NCBI GenBank assembly: GCA_964563435.1
Contig: CAZLXI010000007.1
Span: 102,194 to 166,193 of the forward strand
Direction: 5' to 3'
DNA length: 64,000 nucleotides
Origin: Leadbetterella sp964563435
GTDB taxonomy: Bacteria > Bacteroidota > Bacteroidia > Cytophagales > Spirosomataceae
Shown: positions 43,148 to 51,103 of the stretch, in pieces
How the letters are laid out: every line of letters begins with the position of its first letter
Position numbering within the stretch: the stretch's first letter is position 1
The notes under the pieces: generated by a model
Seen by the model: the letters and a program-made list of their open reading frames with translations, nothing else
What the model was told of the DNA's origin: nothing
The model's database searches: none
Made by a program: the position numbers and the translations under genes

Positions 43148-43155
43148 TATTTTTG
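43148..43155 (+). promoter_or_regulatory. -7 box of the nuo operon
   Basis: TATTTTTG matches TAnnTTTG and lies 20 bases before the nuoA ATG, giving a short leader. The expected -33 region (about 43124-43132) is only a T run. Confidence 0.5.
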
Positions 43156-43174
43156 TTTGTTAAAATAGTATTCA

Positions 43175-43549
43175 ATGTCAGTTAGTGTTCCACAGGATTA
43201 TTTACCTCTTTTTATACAATTAGGCCTGGCTTTAGGGTTTGTGGTCATGACCCTGATCGCCACCCATGTGCTGGGTCCGAGGCTGCGCAGCAGGAGGAAG
43301 GAGCTGCCGTTTGAGTGCGGTGTGGAAAGTGTGGGGGATGCACGGATGCCGCTGAATGTACGTTACTTTCTGACGGCCATCCTGTTTGTGCTGTTTGATG
43401 TGGAGGTGATATTCATGTACCCGTGGGCGGTGAATTTTAAAAGTCTGGGGTGGCTGGGTTTTTATGAAATGCTGCTGTTTGTGGCTTTCCTGATGGCCGG
43501 CTTTTATTATGTGATCAGAAAAGGAGTTCTTGACTGGGAAAAAGAATAA
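43175..43549 (+). CDS. nuoA: NADH-quinone oxidoreductase subunit A
   Basis: Membrane subunit of respiratory complex I, 124 residues, three predicted TM helices. The conserved block RRKELPFECGVESVGDARMP (about 39-58) followed by RYFLTAILFVLFDVEVIFMYPWAVNF is diagnostic. First gene of a ten-gene run nuoA-J read on the plus strand; nuoB begins two bases after its stop. Confidence 0.96.
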   Translation: MSVSVPQDYLPLFIQLGLALGFVVMTLIATHVLGPRLRSRRKELPFECGVESVGDARMPLNVRYFLTAILFVLFDVEVIFMYPWAVNFKSLGWLGFYEMLLFVAFLMAGFYYVIRKGVLDWEKE

Positions 43550-43551
43550 TT

Positions 43552-44109
43552 ATGACGAGTGTAAAAATGACAGATGCGCCTCCGGGATATGGAGGGCCGG
43601 GTTTTTTTGCCACTTCTTTGGATAAAGTGATCGGGATAGCGAGAAGCAATTCCTTGTGGCCCCTTCCTTTCGCTACTTCCTGTTGCGGTATAGAATTTAT
43701 GGCGACCATGGGCGCCCATTACGATATTTCAAGATTCGGCGCCGAAAGGCCCAGCTTTTCCCCGAGGCAGTCGGATGTACTGCTGGTGATGGGCACCATT
43801 GCCAAGAAGATGGCGCCGGTGGTAAAACAGGTGTATCTCCAGATGGCCGAGCCCCGTTGGGTAGTGGCTGTGGGTGCCTGTGCCTCATCCGGGGGGATCT
43901 TTGATACGTATTCGGTGCTGCAGGGCATCGACCGGGTGATCCCGGTGGATGTGTATGTGCCGGGCTGTCCGCCCAGGCCCGAGCAGATTCTCGACGGCCT
44001 GATGCAGGTACAGGAACTGGCCAAAAGCGAATCGCTGAGAAGAAGAGAAAGCGAAGAGTACCGCGCCCTGTTGGAATCCTATAATATACTGGAGAAAAAT
44101 GATAGATAA
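43552..44109 (+). CDS. nuoB: NADH-quinone oxidoreductase subunit B
   Basis: Peripheral-arm subunit that carries the N2 cluster next to the quinone site. The 185-residue protein has the cysteines in ATSCCGIEFMATMG, VAVGACASSGGIF and VPGCPPRPEQILDGLM. Start at 43552 (MTSVKMTD) fits the two-base gap to nuoA; the end overlaps nuoC by 11 bases. Confidence 0.97.
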   Translation: MTSVKMTDAPPGYGGPGFFATSLDKVIGIARSNSLWPLPFATSCCGIEFMATMGAHYDISRFGAERPSFSPRQSDVLLVMGTIAKKMAPVVKQVYLQMAEPRWVVAVGACASSGGIFDTYSVLQGIDRVIPVDVYVPGCPPRPEQILDGLMQVQELAKSESLRRRESEEYRALLESYNILEKNDR

Positions 44110-44599
44110 TCAGCGCCTGGTAGAGGAGATCGGAGGGCAATTCGGGGAGAAGGTTCATCGTTTTGAAGAAAATTTCGGTATCCTTGGTTTTGCAACAGCC
44201 CCTGAGAACTTAACGGAGATCGTGGCTTTCCTGAAAGAGCACCCGGTCCTGAAATTTAGTTTTCTTACGGATATCACCGGTGTACATTTCCCGGACAATA
44301 CGGGGGCGGAGTTTTGCTCGGTGTATATGATGCACAGTTGGGAAAACCGGATCCGGATCAGAATAAAGGTGTTTCTTCCGAAAGAAAACCCGGTGGTTCC
44401 GTCGCTGACGCCTTTGTTCAAAGGAGCCGACTGGATGGAGCGGGAGGCTTTTGACTTTTTCGGCATCATCTATGCCGGCCATCCCAACCTGAAGCGGATC
44501 CTGAATATGGAGGATATGGATTATCATCCCATGCGGAAGGAGTATGCTTTGGAGGACCCTACCCGGAATGATAAAATAGACGACTTATTTGGAAGATGA
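44099..44599 (+). CDS. nuoC: NADH-quinone oxidoreductase subunit C
   Basis: Hydrophilic 30-kDa-type subunit of the peripheral arm, 166 residues. The family signature is ADWMEREAFDFFGIIYAGHPNL (about 118-139) and RILNMEDMDYHPMRKEY. Separate NuoC and NuoD, not fused as in E. coli. Overlaps nuoB by 11 bases and nuoD by four. Confidence 0.96.
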   Translation: MIDNQRLVEEIGGQFGEKVHRFEENFGILGFATAPENLTEIVAFLKEHPVLKFSFLTDITGVHFPDNTGAEFCSVYMMHSWENRIRIRIKVFLPKENPVVPSLTPLFKGADWMEREAFDFFGIIYAGHPNLKRILNMEDMDYHPMRKEYALEDPTRNDKIDDLFGR

Positions 44600-45837
44600 C
44601 AGAGAATAACACCATAGTGGCCAGAACACAGGAAGAGGCTTTGGCGCTGAATGTCCCTCTCCAGGAAGAGAATAACTACACCACGCTGAATCTCGGACCG
44701 ACTCACCCGGCTACGCACGGGATCTTTCAGAACATCCTGACGATGGACGGCGAGAGGATCGTTTCCAGCGAGATGACCGTGGGCTATATTCACCGGGCAT
44801 TTGAGAAGATTGCTGAAAGACGGCCGTTTTACCAGATCACCACGCTCACCGACCGGATGAACTATTGCTCTTCGCCGATCAATAACATGGGTTGGCACAT
44901 GACCGTGGAGAAGCTGCTGGAGGTGACCGTACCCAAGCGGGCTCAGTATATCCGGGTGATCATGATGGAGCTGGCCCGGATATCCGACCACCTGATCTGT
45001 TCTTCCATCATGGGGGTGGATACAGGCGCTTTCTCGGGTTTCCTCTATGTGATGCAGGAGCGGGAAAAGATCTATGAGGTCTACGAAGAGATGTGCGGTG
45101 CCCGGCTGACGACCAACATGGGCCGGATCGGGGGAATGGAGCGTGACCTTTCTCCTACGGCGATCAAAAAGATAAAAGACCTGGTCTATAATTCACTGCC
45201 CAAAGTTTTTGCCGAGTTTGAAAGCCTGTTTGACCGGAACCGGATCTTCCGCGACCGAACCATAGGCGTGGGGGCTGTGAGTAAGGAAATGGCGATGAGC
45301 TACGGCTTTACCGGGCCTAACCTGAGAGCCGCCGGAATTGATTATGACGTACGGGTCATGGAGCCGTATTCCTCCTACGAAGATTTTGAGTTCGATATTC
45401 CGGTAGGTCACTCCGGCGATACGTATGACCGCTACAAAGTAAGAAATGCGGAGGTTTGGGAGAGTATCAAAATTATCCGTCAGGCGATCGAGAACCTTCC
45501 GGAGGGAGCGTATCATGCCGATGAAAATCATTATTACCTGCCTCCCAAACAGGCCGTTTATCATAACATGGAAGCGTTGATCTATCACTTTAAGATCGTG
45601 ATGGGGGAAATAGACGCCCCGGTAGGGGAAGTGTACCATGCGGTGGAAGGCGGAAACGGCGAGTTAGGTTTTTACCTGATCAGTGATGGCGGAAGGGCTC
45701 CTTTCCGGCTTCATTTCCGCAGACCCTGCTTTATCTATTACCAGGCTTTTGGGGAGCTGATCGCCGGCGGAACGGTATCGGATGCCGTACCGATCATGAG
45801 CAGCCTGAATGTCATAGCCGGTGAACTTGATGCTTAA
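44596..45837 (+). CDS. nuoD: NADH-quinone oxidoreductase subunit D
   Basis: 49-kDa subunit lining the quinone pocket, 413 residues. Opening TLNLGPTHPATHGIFQNIL, then RMNYCSSPINNMGWHMTVEKL, GALTPFF-like DTGAFSGFLY and the C-terminal SSLNVIAGELDA. The N-terminal 25 residues are a short extension before the conserved start. It overlaps nuoC by four bases. Confidence 0.97.
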   Translation: MTENNTIVARTQEEALALNVPLQEENNYTTLNLGPTHPATHGIFQNILTMDGERIVSSEMTVGYIHRAFEKIAERRPFYQITTLTDRMNYCSSPINNMGWHMTVEKLLEVTVPKRAQYIRVIMMELARISDHLICSSIMGVDTGAFSGFLYVMQEREKIYEVYEEMCGARLTTNMGRIGGMERDLSPTAIKKIKDLVYNSLPKVFAEFESLFDRNRIFRDRTIGVGAVSKEMAMSYGFTGPNLRAAGIDYDVRVMEPYSSYEDFEFDIPVGHSGDTYDRYKVRNAEVWESIKIIRQAIENLPEGAYHADENHYYLPPKQAVYHNMEALIYHFKIVMGEIDAPVGEVYHAVEGGNGELGFYLISDGGRAPFRLHFRRPCFIYYQAFGELIAGGTVSDAVPIMSSLNVIAGELDA

Positions 45838-45847
45838 TACGAGAGAA

Positions 45848-46327
45848 ATGATTGCATTTACAGAAGACAGATTGGCCCGGGCGGAAGAGATCATCGCACG
45901 TTACCCGGAAGACCGGCAGAAGTCGGCCCTGCTGCCTTTGCTGCACCTGGCCCAGGAGCAGCATGGCTGGGTGAGCGCCGGGGTGATGGATTATATTGCC
46001 GATATGCTGGGTATACAGTCGGTGGAGGTATACGAAGTGGCTACTTTTTATACCATGTTTCACCTGGAGCCGGTGGGTAAGCACGTAATAGAATACTGCC
46101 GCACAGGCCCGTGCTGCGCCATGGGTGGTGAAGAGGTTTATGACCACCTGAAAGAGCGGCTGGGGATCTCCGCCAATCAGACCACCTCTGACGGGCTGTT
46201 TACGCTGAAGGAAGTGGAATGCCTGGCTGCCTGCGGGTGGGGGCCCTGTTTCCAGATCCGGGAGAAGTTCTATATGCACCTGGACAATACGAAAGTGGAT
46301 CATATCATTGACGAATTGAGTAAATAA
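45848..46327 (+). CDS. nuoE: NADH-quinone oxidoreductase subunit E
   Basis: 24-kDa thioredoxin-like subunit with a 2Fe-2S cluster in the NADH module, 159 residues from ATG 45848. Cluster ligands lie in YCRTGPCCAMGG and CLAACGWGPCFQI. ATG 45830 and GTG 45821 are in-frame alternatives that overlap the nuoD end; the later ATG is preferred because family similarity starts at FTEDRLARAEEII. Confidence 0.93.
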   Translation: MIAFTEDRLARAEEIIARYPEDRQKSALLPLLHLAQEQHGWVSAGVMDYIADMLGIQSVEVYEVATFYTMFHLEPVGKHVIEYCRTGPCCAMGGEEVYDHLKERLGISANQTTSDGLFTLKEVECLAACGWGPCFQIREKFYMHLDNTKVDHIIDELSK

Positions 46328-46329
46328 TC

Positions 46330-47670
46330 ATGGCATTAAAGATATTAACCGAACATATTGATAAGCCCGGAATCGAGACTTTCGAGGTTTACAGGAAGCA
46401 CGGTGGATACGCCGCTGTGGAGAAGGCTGTGAAGAAGATGACCCCGGAGGAGGTGGTGGAAGAGGTGAAGAAGTCGGGGGTGAGGGGCCGTGGGGGCGCC
46501 GGTTTTCCGATGGGGATGAAGTGGAGCTTCCTGGCCAAGCCGGAAGGGGTGCCGAGATACCTGGTGTGTAACGCTGATGAGTCGGAGCCGGGCACTTTCA
46601 AGGACCATTACCTGATGAAGGCCATCCCCCACCTGCTGATCGAGGGGATGATCGTGTCGAGTTATGCCCTGGGAGCCAACAAGTCGTTTATCTATGTACG
46701 CGGTGAACTGATGTATGTGATCCGTATCCTGGAAAAGGCCATCGCCGAGGCAACGGCCGCAGGATTCCTCGGGAAAAATATATTGGGTACGGGCTATGAC
46801 CTTGAGCTGGTGGTGCAGCCGGGCGGGGGCGCCTATATCTGCGGTGAGGAAACCGCCCTGCTCGAATCGCTGGAAGGGAAAAGAGGCAACCCGAGAAACA
46901 AACCGCCTTTCCCGGCCGTAAAAGGATTGTATCAATGCCCTACCGTGGTGAATAACGTGGAGTCTATTGCCAATACCCCGTGGATCATCAATAACGGCGG
47001 TGATGCGTATGCCGCTATAGGCATAGGCCGGAGCACGGGTACCAAGCTGATCTCTGCTTCCGGGCATGTCAAAAAGCCGGGGGTATATGAGATCGCGCTG
47101 GGGGTTCCGGTGGAGGAGTTTATCTATTCGGATGAATACCTGGGCGGGATACGCGACGGTCATTACATGAAGGCTGTGGTGGCGGGAGGTTCATCAGTGC
47201 CTATTCTGCCGGCGAATCTTATCCTGAAGACGGCGAACGGCGAAGACCGGCTGATGACCTATGAGTCGCTGTCTGACGGCGGCTTTGCTACCGGTACCAT
47301 GCTGGGTTCGGGCGGGTTTATTGTGATGGATGAAACCACCTGTATCGTCAGAAATACCTGGAATTTCTCACGTTTTTATCATCATGAGTCCTGCGGGCAA
47401 TGTTCGCCCTGCCGCGAAGGAACCGGCTGGCTGGAGAAGGTGCTGCACCGGATTGAGTACGGGCACGGAAACGAGCGCGATATTGACCTTCTGGTGGATG
47501 TGGCAAAGAGAATAGAAGGAAACACCATCTGTCCGCTGGGCGATGCCGCCGCATGGCCGGTGGGTAGCGCTATTCGTCATTTCAGGGATGAGTTTGAATG
47601 GCATGTACGGCACCCGGCGGAAGCCGTGAAGAAGGGGGCGGTTTATATGCCGGAAAATATTTTAGTTTAA
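46330..47670 (+). CDS. nuoF: NADH-quinone oxidoreductase subunit F
   Basis: 51-kDa subunit that binds NADH, FMN and a 4Fe-4S cluster, 446 residues. GRGGAGFPMGMKWSF (about 52-66) and the GAGAYICGEETALLESLEG-like segment (here GGGAYICGEETALLESLEG) bind FMN and NADH; ESCGQCSPCREGTGW and ICPLGDAAAWP carry cluster cysteines. Starts two bases after nuoE. Confidence 0.97.
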   Translation: MALKILTEHIDKPGIETFEVYRKHGGYAAVEKAVKKMTPEEVVEEVKKSGVRGRGGAGFPMGMKWSFLAKPEGVPRYLVCNADESEPGTFKDHYLMKAIPHLLIEGMIVSSYALGANKSFIYVRGELMYVIRILEKAIAEATAAGFLGKNILGTGYDLELVVQPGGGAYICGEETALLESLEGKRGNPRNKPPFPAVKGLYQCPTVVNNVESIANTPWIINNGGDAYAAIGIGRSTGTKLISASGHVKKPGVYEIALGVPVEEFIYSDEYLGGIRDGHYMKAVVAGGSSVPILPANLILKTANGEDRLMTYESLSDGGFATGTMLGSGGFIVMDETTCIVRNTWNFSRFYHHESCGQCSPCREGTGWLEKVLHRIEYGHGNERDIDLLVDVAKRIEGNTICPLGDAAAWPVGSAIRHFRDEFEWHVRHPAEAVKKGAVYMPENILV

Positions 47671-47685
47671 AAGATTTTAAGAGAT

Positions 47686-48774
47686 ATGGATGCTCCGCAG
47701 TTAATAAAAGTAACCATAGACGGCCGGGAGGTACATGTGCCTGCGGGTACTACTATTCTGGAAGCTGCCCGGCAGATCGGTCCGGAAGTAGCTCCGCCGG
47801 CTATGTGCTATTATAAGCCCCTGAAAGGTTCCGGAGGAAAATGCCGGGCCTGTCTGGTAAAAGTGACCCAGGGGTCTGAAAAAGACCCGCGCCCTATGCC
47901 CAAGCTGGTGGCTTCGTGCATCACGGGAGCCCAGGACGGCATGGTGGTGGAAAACTACACCAACCCCGAGGTGGTAGACGCCCGGAACGGCATCGTCGAG
48001 TTCCTGCTGATCAATCACCCGCTCGACTGCCCCGTCTGCGATCAGGCGGGAGAATGCCATTTGCAGGATTTTGCTTACGAGAATGGCCTGGCTACCACCC
48101 GATATGAGGAAGAAAGGCGGACATTTGAGCGGGAAGATATTGGCGATAAAATTCAGCTGCACATGAACCGGTGCATCCTGTGCTACCGGTGTGTATACAC
48201 CGCTAACCAGATCACTGACGGGCGGGTGCACGGGGTGATGTACCGGGGCGATCATTCCGAGATCAGTACGTATATCCACCAGGCCATAGACAATGATTTC
48301 TCCGGAAACGTGATTGATGTGTGTCCGGTAGGAGCACTGACCGACAAGACCTACCGCTTCAAGAGCCGGGTGTGGTTCTCCAAACCGGTAGACGCCCACC
48401 GTGACTGTGACAAGTGCTGCGGTAAGGTGAACCTCTGGTACAAGGGCAATGAGGTGATCCGGGTGACGGCCCGCAAGAATCAGTGGGGCGAAGTGGAAGA
48501 CTTTATCTGCAATACCTGCCGCTTTGATAAGAAAGAAACATCCGACTGGGTAATTGAAGGCCCGACCAAAATCTCGAGAGCATCGGTCATTTCTGCGAAC
48601 AAGTATGCACGGAATGCTATAAAGAAGACCGAATACGGCCTCGACCATGCAGCGCATAACTATAAGAATATAGACGATACAAGGCCTTATGACAGGAATT
48701 TGAAGGAAATTAAGCAATCGGAAGATTACAAGGTGCTCATGGAGAAGAACGAAGCTTATTTTTCTAAAAAATAG
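47686..48774 (+). CDS. nuoG: NADH-quinone oxidoreductase subunit G, short form
   Basis: Iron-sulfur subunit of the NADH module, 362 residues. The ferredoxin domain has PAMCYYKPLKGSGGKCRAC (2Fe-2S), the His-Cys motif HPLDCPVCDQAGECHLQD and NRCILCYRCV with further cysteines. The molybdopterin-oxidoreductase-like C-terminal half of the 900-residue E. coli form is missing; short NuoG is usual in Bacteroidota. The C-terminal tail after about residue 300 is family-specific. Confidence 0.94.
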   Translation: MDAPQLIKVTIDGREVHVPAGTTILEAARQIGPEVAPPAMCYYKPLKGSGGKCRACLVKVTQGSEKDPRPMPKLVASCITGAQDGMVVENYTNPEVVDARNGIVEFLLINHPLDCPVCDQAGECHLQDFAYENGLATTRYEEERRTFEREDIGDKIQLHMNRCILCYRCVYTANQITDGRVHGVMYRGDHSEISTYIHQAIDNDFSGNVIDVCPVGALTDKTYRFKSRVWFSKPVDAHRDCDKCCGKVNLWYKGNEVIRVTARKNQWGEVEDFICNTCRFDKKETSDWVIEGPTKISRASVISANKYARNAIKKTEYGLDHAAHNYKNIDDTRPYDRNLKEIKQSEDYKVLMEKNEAYFSKK

Positions 48775-48781
48775 ATAGCGA

Positions 48782-49918
48782 ATGGAGTCAGTTTTATTGA
48801 TCAAGGGAATCATCATCTTAGTGATCTTCGCACTAAGCTTAGGAATAGCGGCCTATGAAACCTATTTTGAACGGGTGATAGCGGCGTATATCCAGGATCG
48901 GGTAGGGCCCGACAGGGCAGGGCCTTATGGTATTTTCCAGCCGCTTGCCGATGCCGGGAAACTTTTTTTTAAAGAAGATTTCGTGCCGGTCATGGCTGAT
49001 AAATGGTTGTTCATAATCGGTCCCGGTATTGCTATGTTTACGGCCCTGATGACCAGTGCGGTTATTCCTTTTGGTGATACGCTGAAGATAGGCGACCTGC
49101 TGGTTCCCATCCAGGGGATGGACGTGAACATCGGTGTGTTGTGGGTTTTTGGGGTGGTGGCCCTGGGTGTTTACGGGATGTTAATCGGTGGATGGGCTTC
49201 CAATAATAAGTATTCGCTGTACGGCGCTATCCGTGCGGCTTCGCAGGCTATTTCTTATGAAATTGCGCTCGGACTTTGTCTTCTGGCCGTAATCCTGGTC
49301 ACCGGCTCGCTTTCGCTTCGTGAGATGGCTGTTCAGCAGCACGGAATGAACTGGAATGTTTTTTATCAGCCGGTGGGATTTATCCTGTTTTTTGTCTGTG
49401 CTCTGGCCGAATGTAATCGTACGCCTTTCGATATGCCCGAAACCGAGGCCGAACTGGTAGTAGGCTACATGACGGAGTTCGGTTCCATGAAAATGGGTCT
49501 TTATATGTTTGCCGAATATGTGAACATGTTTGTTTCTTCGGCGATCATGGCCAGCCTGTATTTCGGGGCGTATAATTACCCGGGAATGGACTTTGTGCGG
49601 GAGTTCCTGATCGGGAAACTGGGAGATACCACCGGGCATAATATTGCCACTCTTTTGGGTACGGCCGTATTCTTTGTGAAGATCTTCCTGTTTATTTTTA
49701 CTTTTATGTGGATCCGCTGGACCCTGCCGCGTTTCAAATATGAGCAACTGATGAGGTTGGGTTGGCAGTGGATGGTGCCTCTGGCCATGGTAAACCTGGT
49801 GGTGATGGCGCTGGCTACGCTTTCGGGCAAGCCGCTGCTGGTGGCCTGGCTGGGAATGGGAGGTTTTCTCCTGGTTTACTTTACGGGTAAAAGTATGTAC
49901 GAAAAACGTTTTAATTAA
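48782..49918 (+). CDS. nuoH: NADH-quinone oxidoreductase subunit H
   Basis: Membrane subunit that couples the quinone site to the membrane arm, 378 residues with about eight TM helices. YIQDRVGPDRAGPYGIFQPL (about 38-57) and LAECNRTPFDMPETEAELV with GYMTEFGSMK are the hallmarks. It follows nuoG by 7 bases; nuoI starts five bases after it. Confidence 0.97.
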   Translation: MESVLLIKGIIILVIFALSLGIAAYETYFERVIAAYIQDRVGPDRAGPYGIFQPLADAGKLFFKEDFVPVMADKWLFIIGPGIAMFTALMTSAVIPFGDTLKIGDLLVPIQGMDVNIGVLWVFGVVALGVYGMLIGGWASNNKYSLYGAIRAASQAISYEIALGLCLLAVILVTGSLSLREMAVQQHGMNWNVFYQPVGFILFFVCALAECNRTPFDMPETEAELVVGYMTEFGSMKMGLYMFAEYVNMFVSSAIMASLYFGAYNYPGMDFVREFLIGKLGDTTGHNIATLLGTAVFFVKIFLFIFTFMWIRWTLPRFKYEQLMRLGWQWMVPLAMVNLVVMALATLSGKPLLVAWLGMGGFLLVYFTGKSMYEKRFN

Positions 49919-49923
49919 GGGGT

Positions 49924-50481
49924 ATGCAACTGACAGACAGATCAAAGAAGACCGATAAATCAGACCTGAGTGTAGTTGAGAAAACTTACCTTCCGGGTGT
50001 ATTCAAGGGTATGGCCATTACGCTCAGGCACTTCTTTTCGCCCAAGCCTACCATCCGGTACCCGGAGCAAAAGCGATACCTGGGGCCCGTTTTCAGAGGG
50101 CATCATATCCTGAAAAGGGATGAGCAGGGTCGTGAGCGCTGTACGGCCTGCGGGCTGTGTGCGGTGGCGTGCCCGGCTGAGGCGATCTCCATGGTAGCGG
50201 AAGAGCGTGTGAAAGGGGAGGAGCACCTGTACCGTGAAGAAAAATATGCAGCGTCATACGAGATCAATATGCTCCGTTGTATATTCTGCGGATTATGCGA
50301 GGAGGCATGCCCCAAGCAGGCCATTTACCTGCGTCATGATAAGTTTGTGCCTGTTTTTACCGACCGCCATGACGTGATCTACGGCAAAGACCAGCTGGTA
50401 GAAGACATGAACGACCGCTATCACCGGGATGCCTGGACGAAAGAGGACATGGAGAAACTTTGGGAAAAACAAAATGCGTAA
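49924..50481 (+). CDS. nuoI: NADH-quinone oxidoreductase subunit I
   Basis: Ferredoxin-type subunit with two 4Fe-4S clusters (N6a/N6b), 185 residues. Cluster motifs ERCTACGLCAVACPAEAI and LRCIFCGLCEEACPKQAI are complete. An N-terminal amphipathic stretch (GMAITLRHFFSPKPTIRYP) anchors it at the membrane. nuoJ starts two bases after its stop. Confidence 0.97.
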   Translation: MQLTDRSKKTDKSDLSVVEKTYLPGVFKGMAITLRHFFSPKPTIRYPEQKRYLGPVFRGHHILKRDEQGRERCTACGLCAVACPAEAISMVAEERVKGEEHLYREEKYAASYEINMLRCIFCGLCEEACPKQAIYLRHDKFVPVFTDRHDVIYGKDQLVEDMNDRYHRDAWTKEDMEKLWEKQNA

Positions 50482-50483
50482 AG

Positions 50484-51020
50484 ATGGAGATACTTAAAAA
50501 TATAGCAATGGTGGAGTGGGTGTATTATTTTTTTGCGGCCCTCGCTATAAGCGGTGCCCTGGGCACCATACTATCCAGGAAGCCTATGCACAGTGTGATC
50601 GCGCTGATCATCACTTTCTTTGCACTTTCGGGCATCTATGTACTTCTGAACGCCCAGTTTCTGGCCGTAGTAAATATTATCGTGTATGCAGGGGCCATTA
50701 TGGTTCTTTTTCTTTTCGTGATCATGTTCCTGAACCTGCGCCGGGAAAGTAATGAGCTGAGCAACACCCCGATGGTGGTGGCTTCCACGGTTTCCGGCCT
50801 GTTGCTGGCGCTGATGCTGGTGGTGGTCTTCAGGAAGGCGCATATTGATCCCATAGACCCCGCGCTGTTCAGTAATGAAACGGGCATGATCGAAAGGCTC
50901 GGTAATCTTTTGTATATCCATTATATGCTGCCTTTTGAACTGGTTTCGGTCTTGTTCCTGGTGGCTATTTCCGGCGCTATACTGATCGGCAAGCGAGAGA
51001 AAGGCGGACGGCATTTCTGA
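50484..51020 (+). CDS. nuoJ: NADH-quinone oxidoreductase subunit J
   Basis: Membrane subunit of 178 residues from ATG 50484, five TM helices: YYFFAALAISGALGTILSR, ALIITFFALSGIYVLLNAQF, VNIIVYAGAIMVLFLFVIMF and two later. The VYAGAIMVLFLFV stretch with the LN tail is typical NuoJ. Alternative ATG at 50508 is also possible. It is the last nuo gene here; the next gene downstream is an unrelated lipoprotein, so nuoK-N must lie elsewhere. Confidence 0.94.
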   Translation: MEILKNIAMVEWVYYFFAALAISGALGTILSRKPMHSVIALIITFFALSGIYVLLNAQFLAVVNIIVYAGAIMVLFLFVIMFLNLRRESNELSNTPMVVASTVSGLLLALMLVVVFRKAHIDPIDPALFSNETGMIERLGNLLYIHYMLPFELVSVLFLVAISGAILIGKREKGGRHF

Positions 51021-51103
51021 TATTTCATCCTAAAAATTCTGGCATACTGATCAACAAAGAGTACGTTTTAGCCGTATAGGAATAAAACGATAATTTACTT
51101 TGT

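Noticed and set aside
47701..48816. 371-residue minus-strand frame across nuoG
   Set aside because: Antisense to a gene with complete iron-sulfur motifs; no promoter or motif of its own.
51021..51103. Possible hidden nuoK after nuoJ
   Set aside because: Only 83 bases are available and no frame encodes the NuoK helices.
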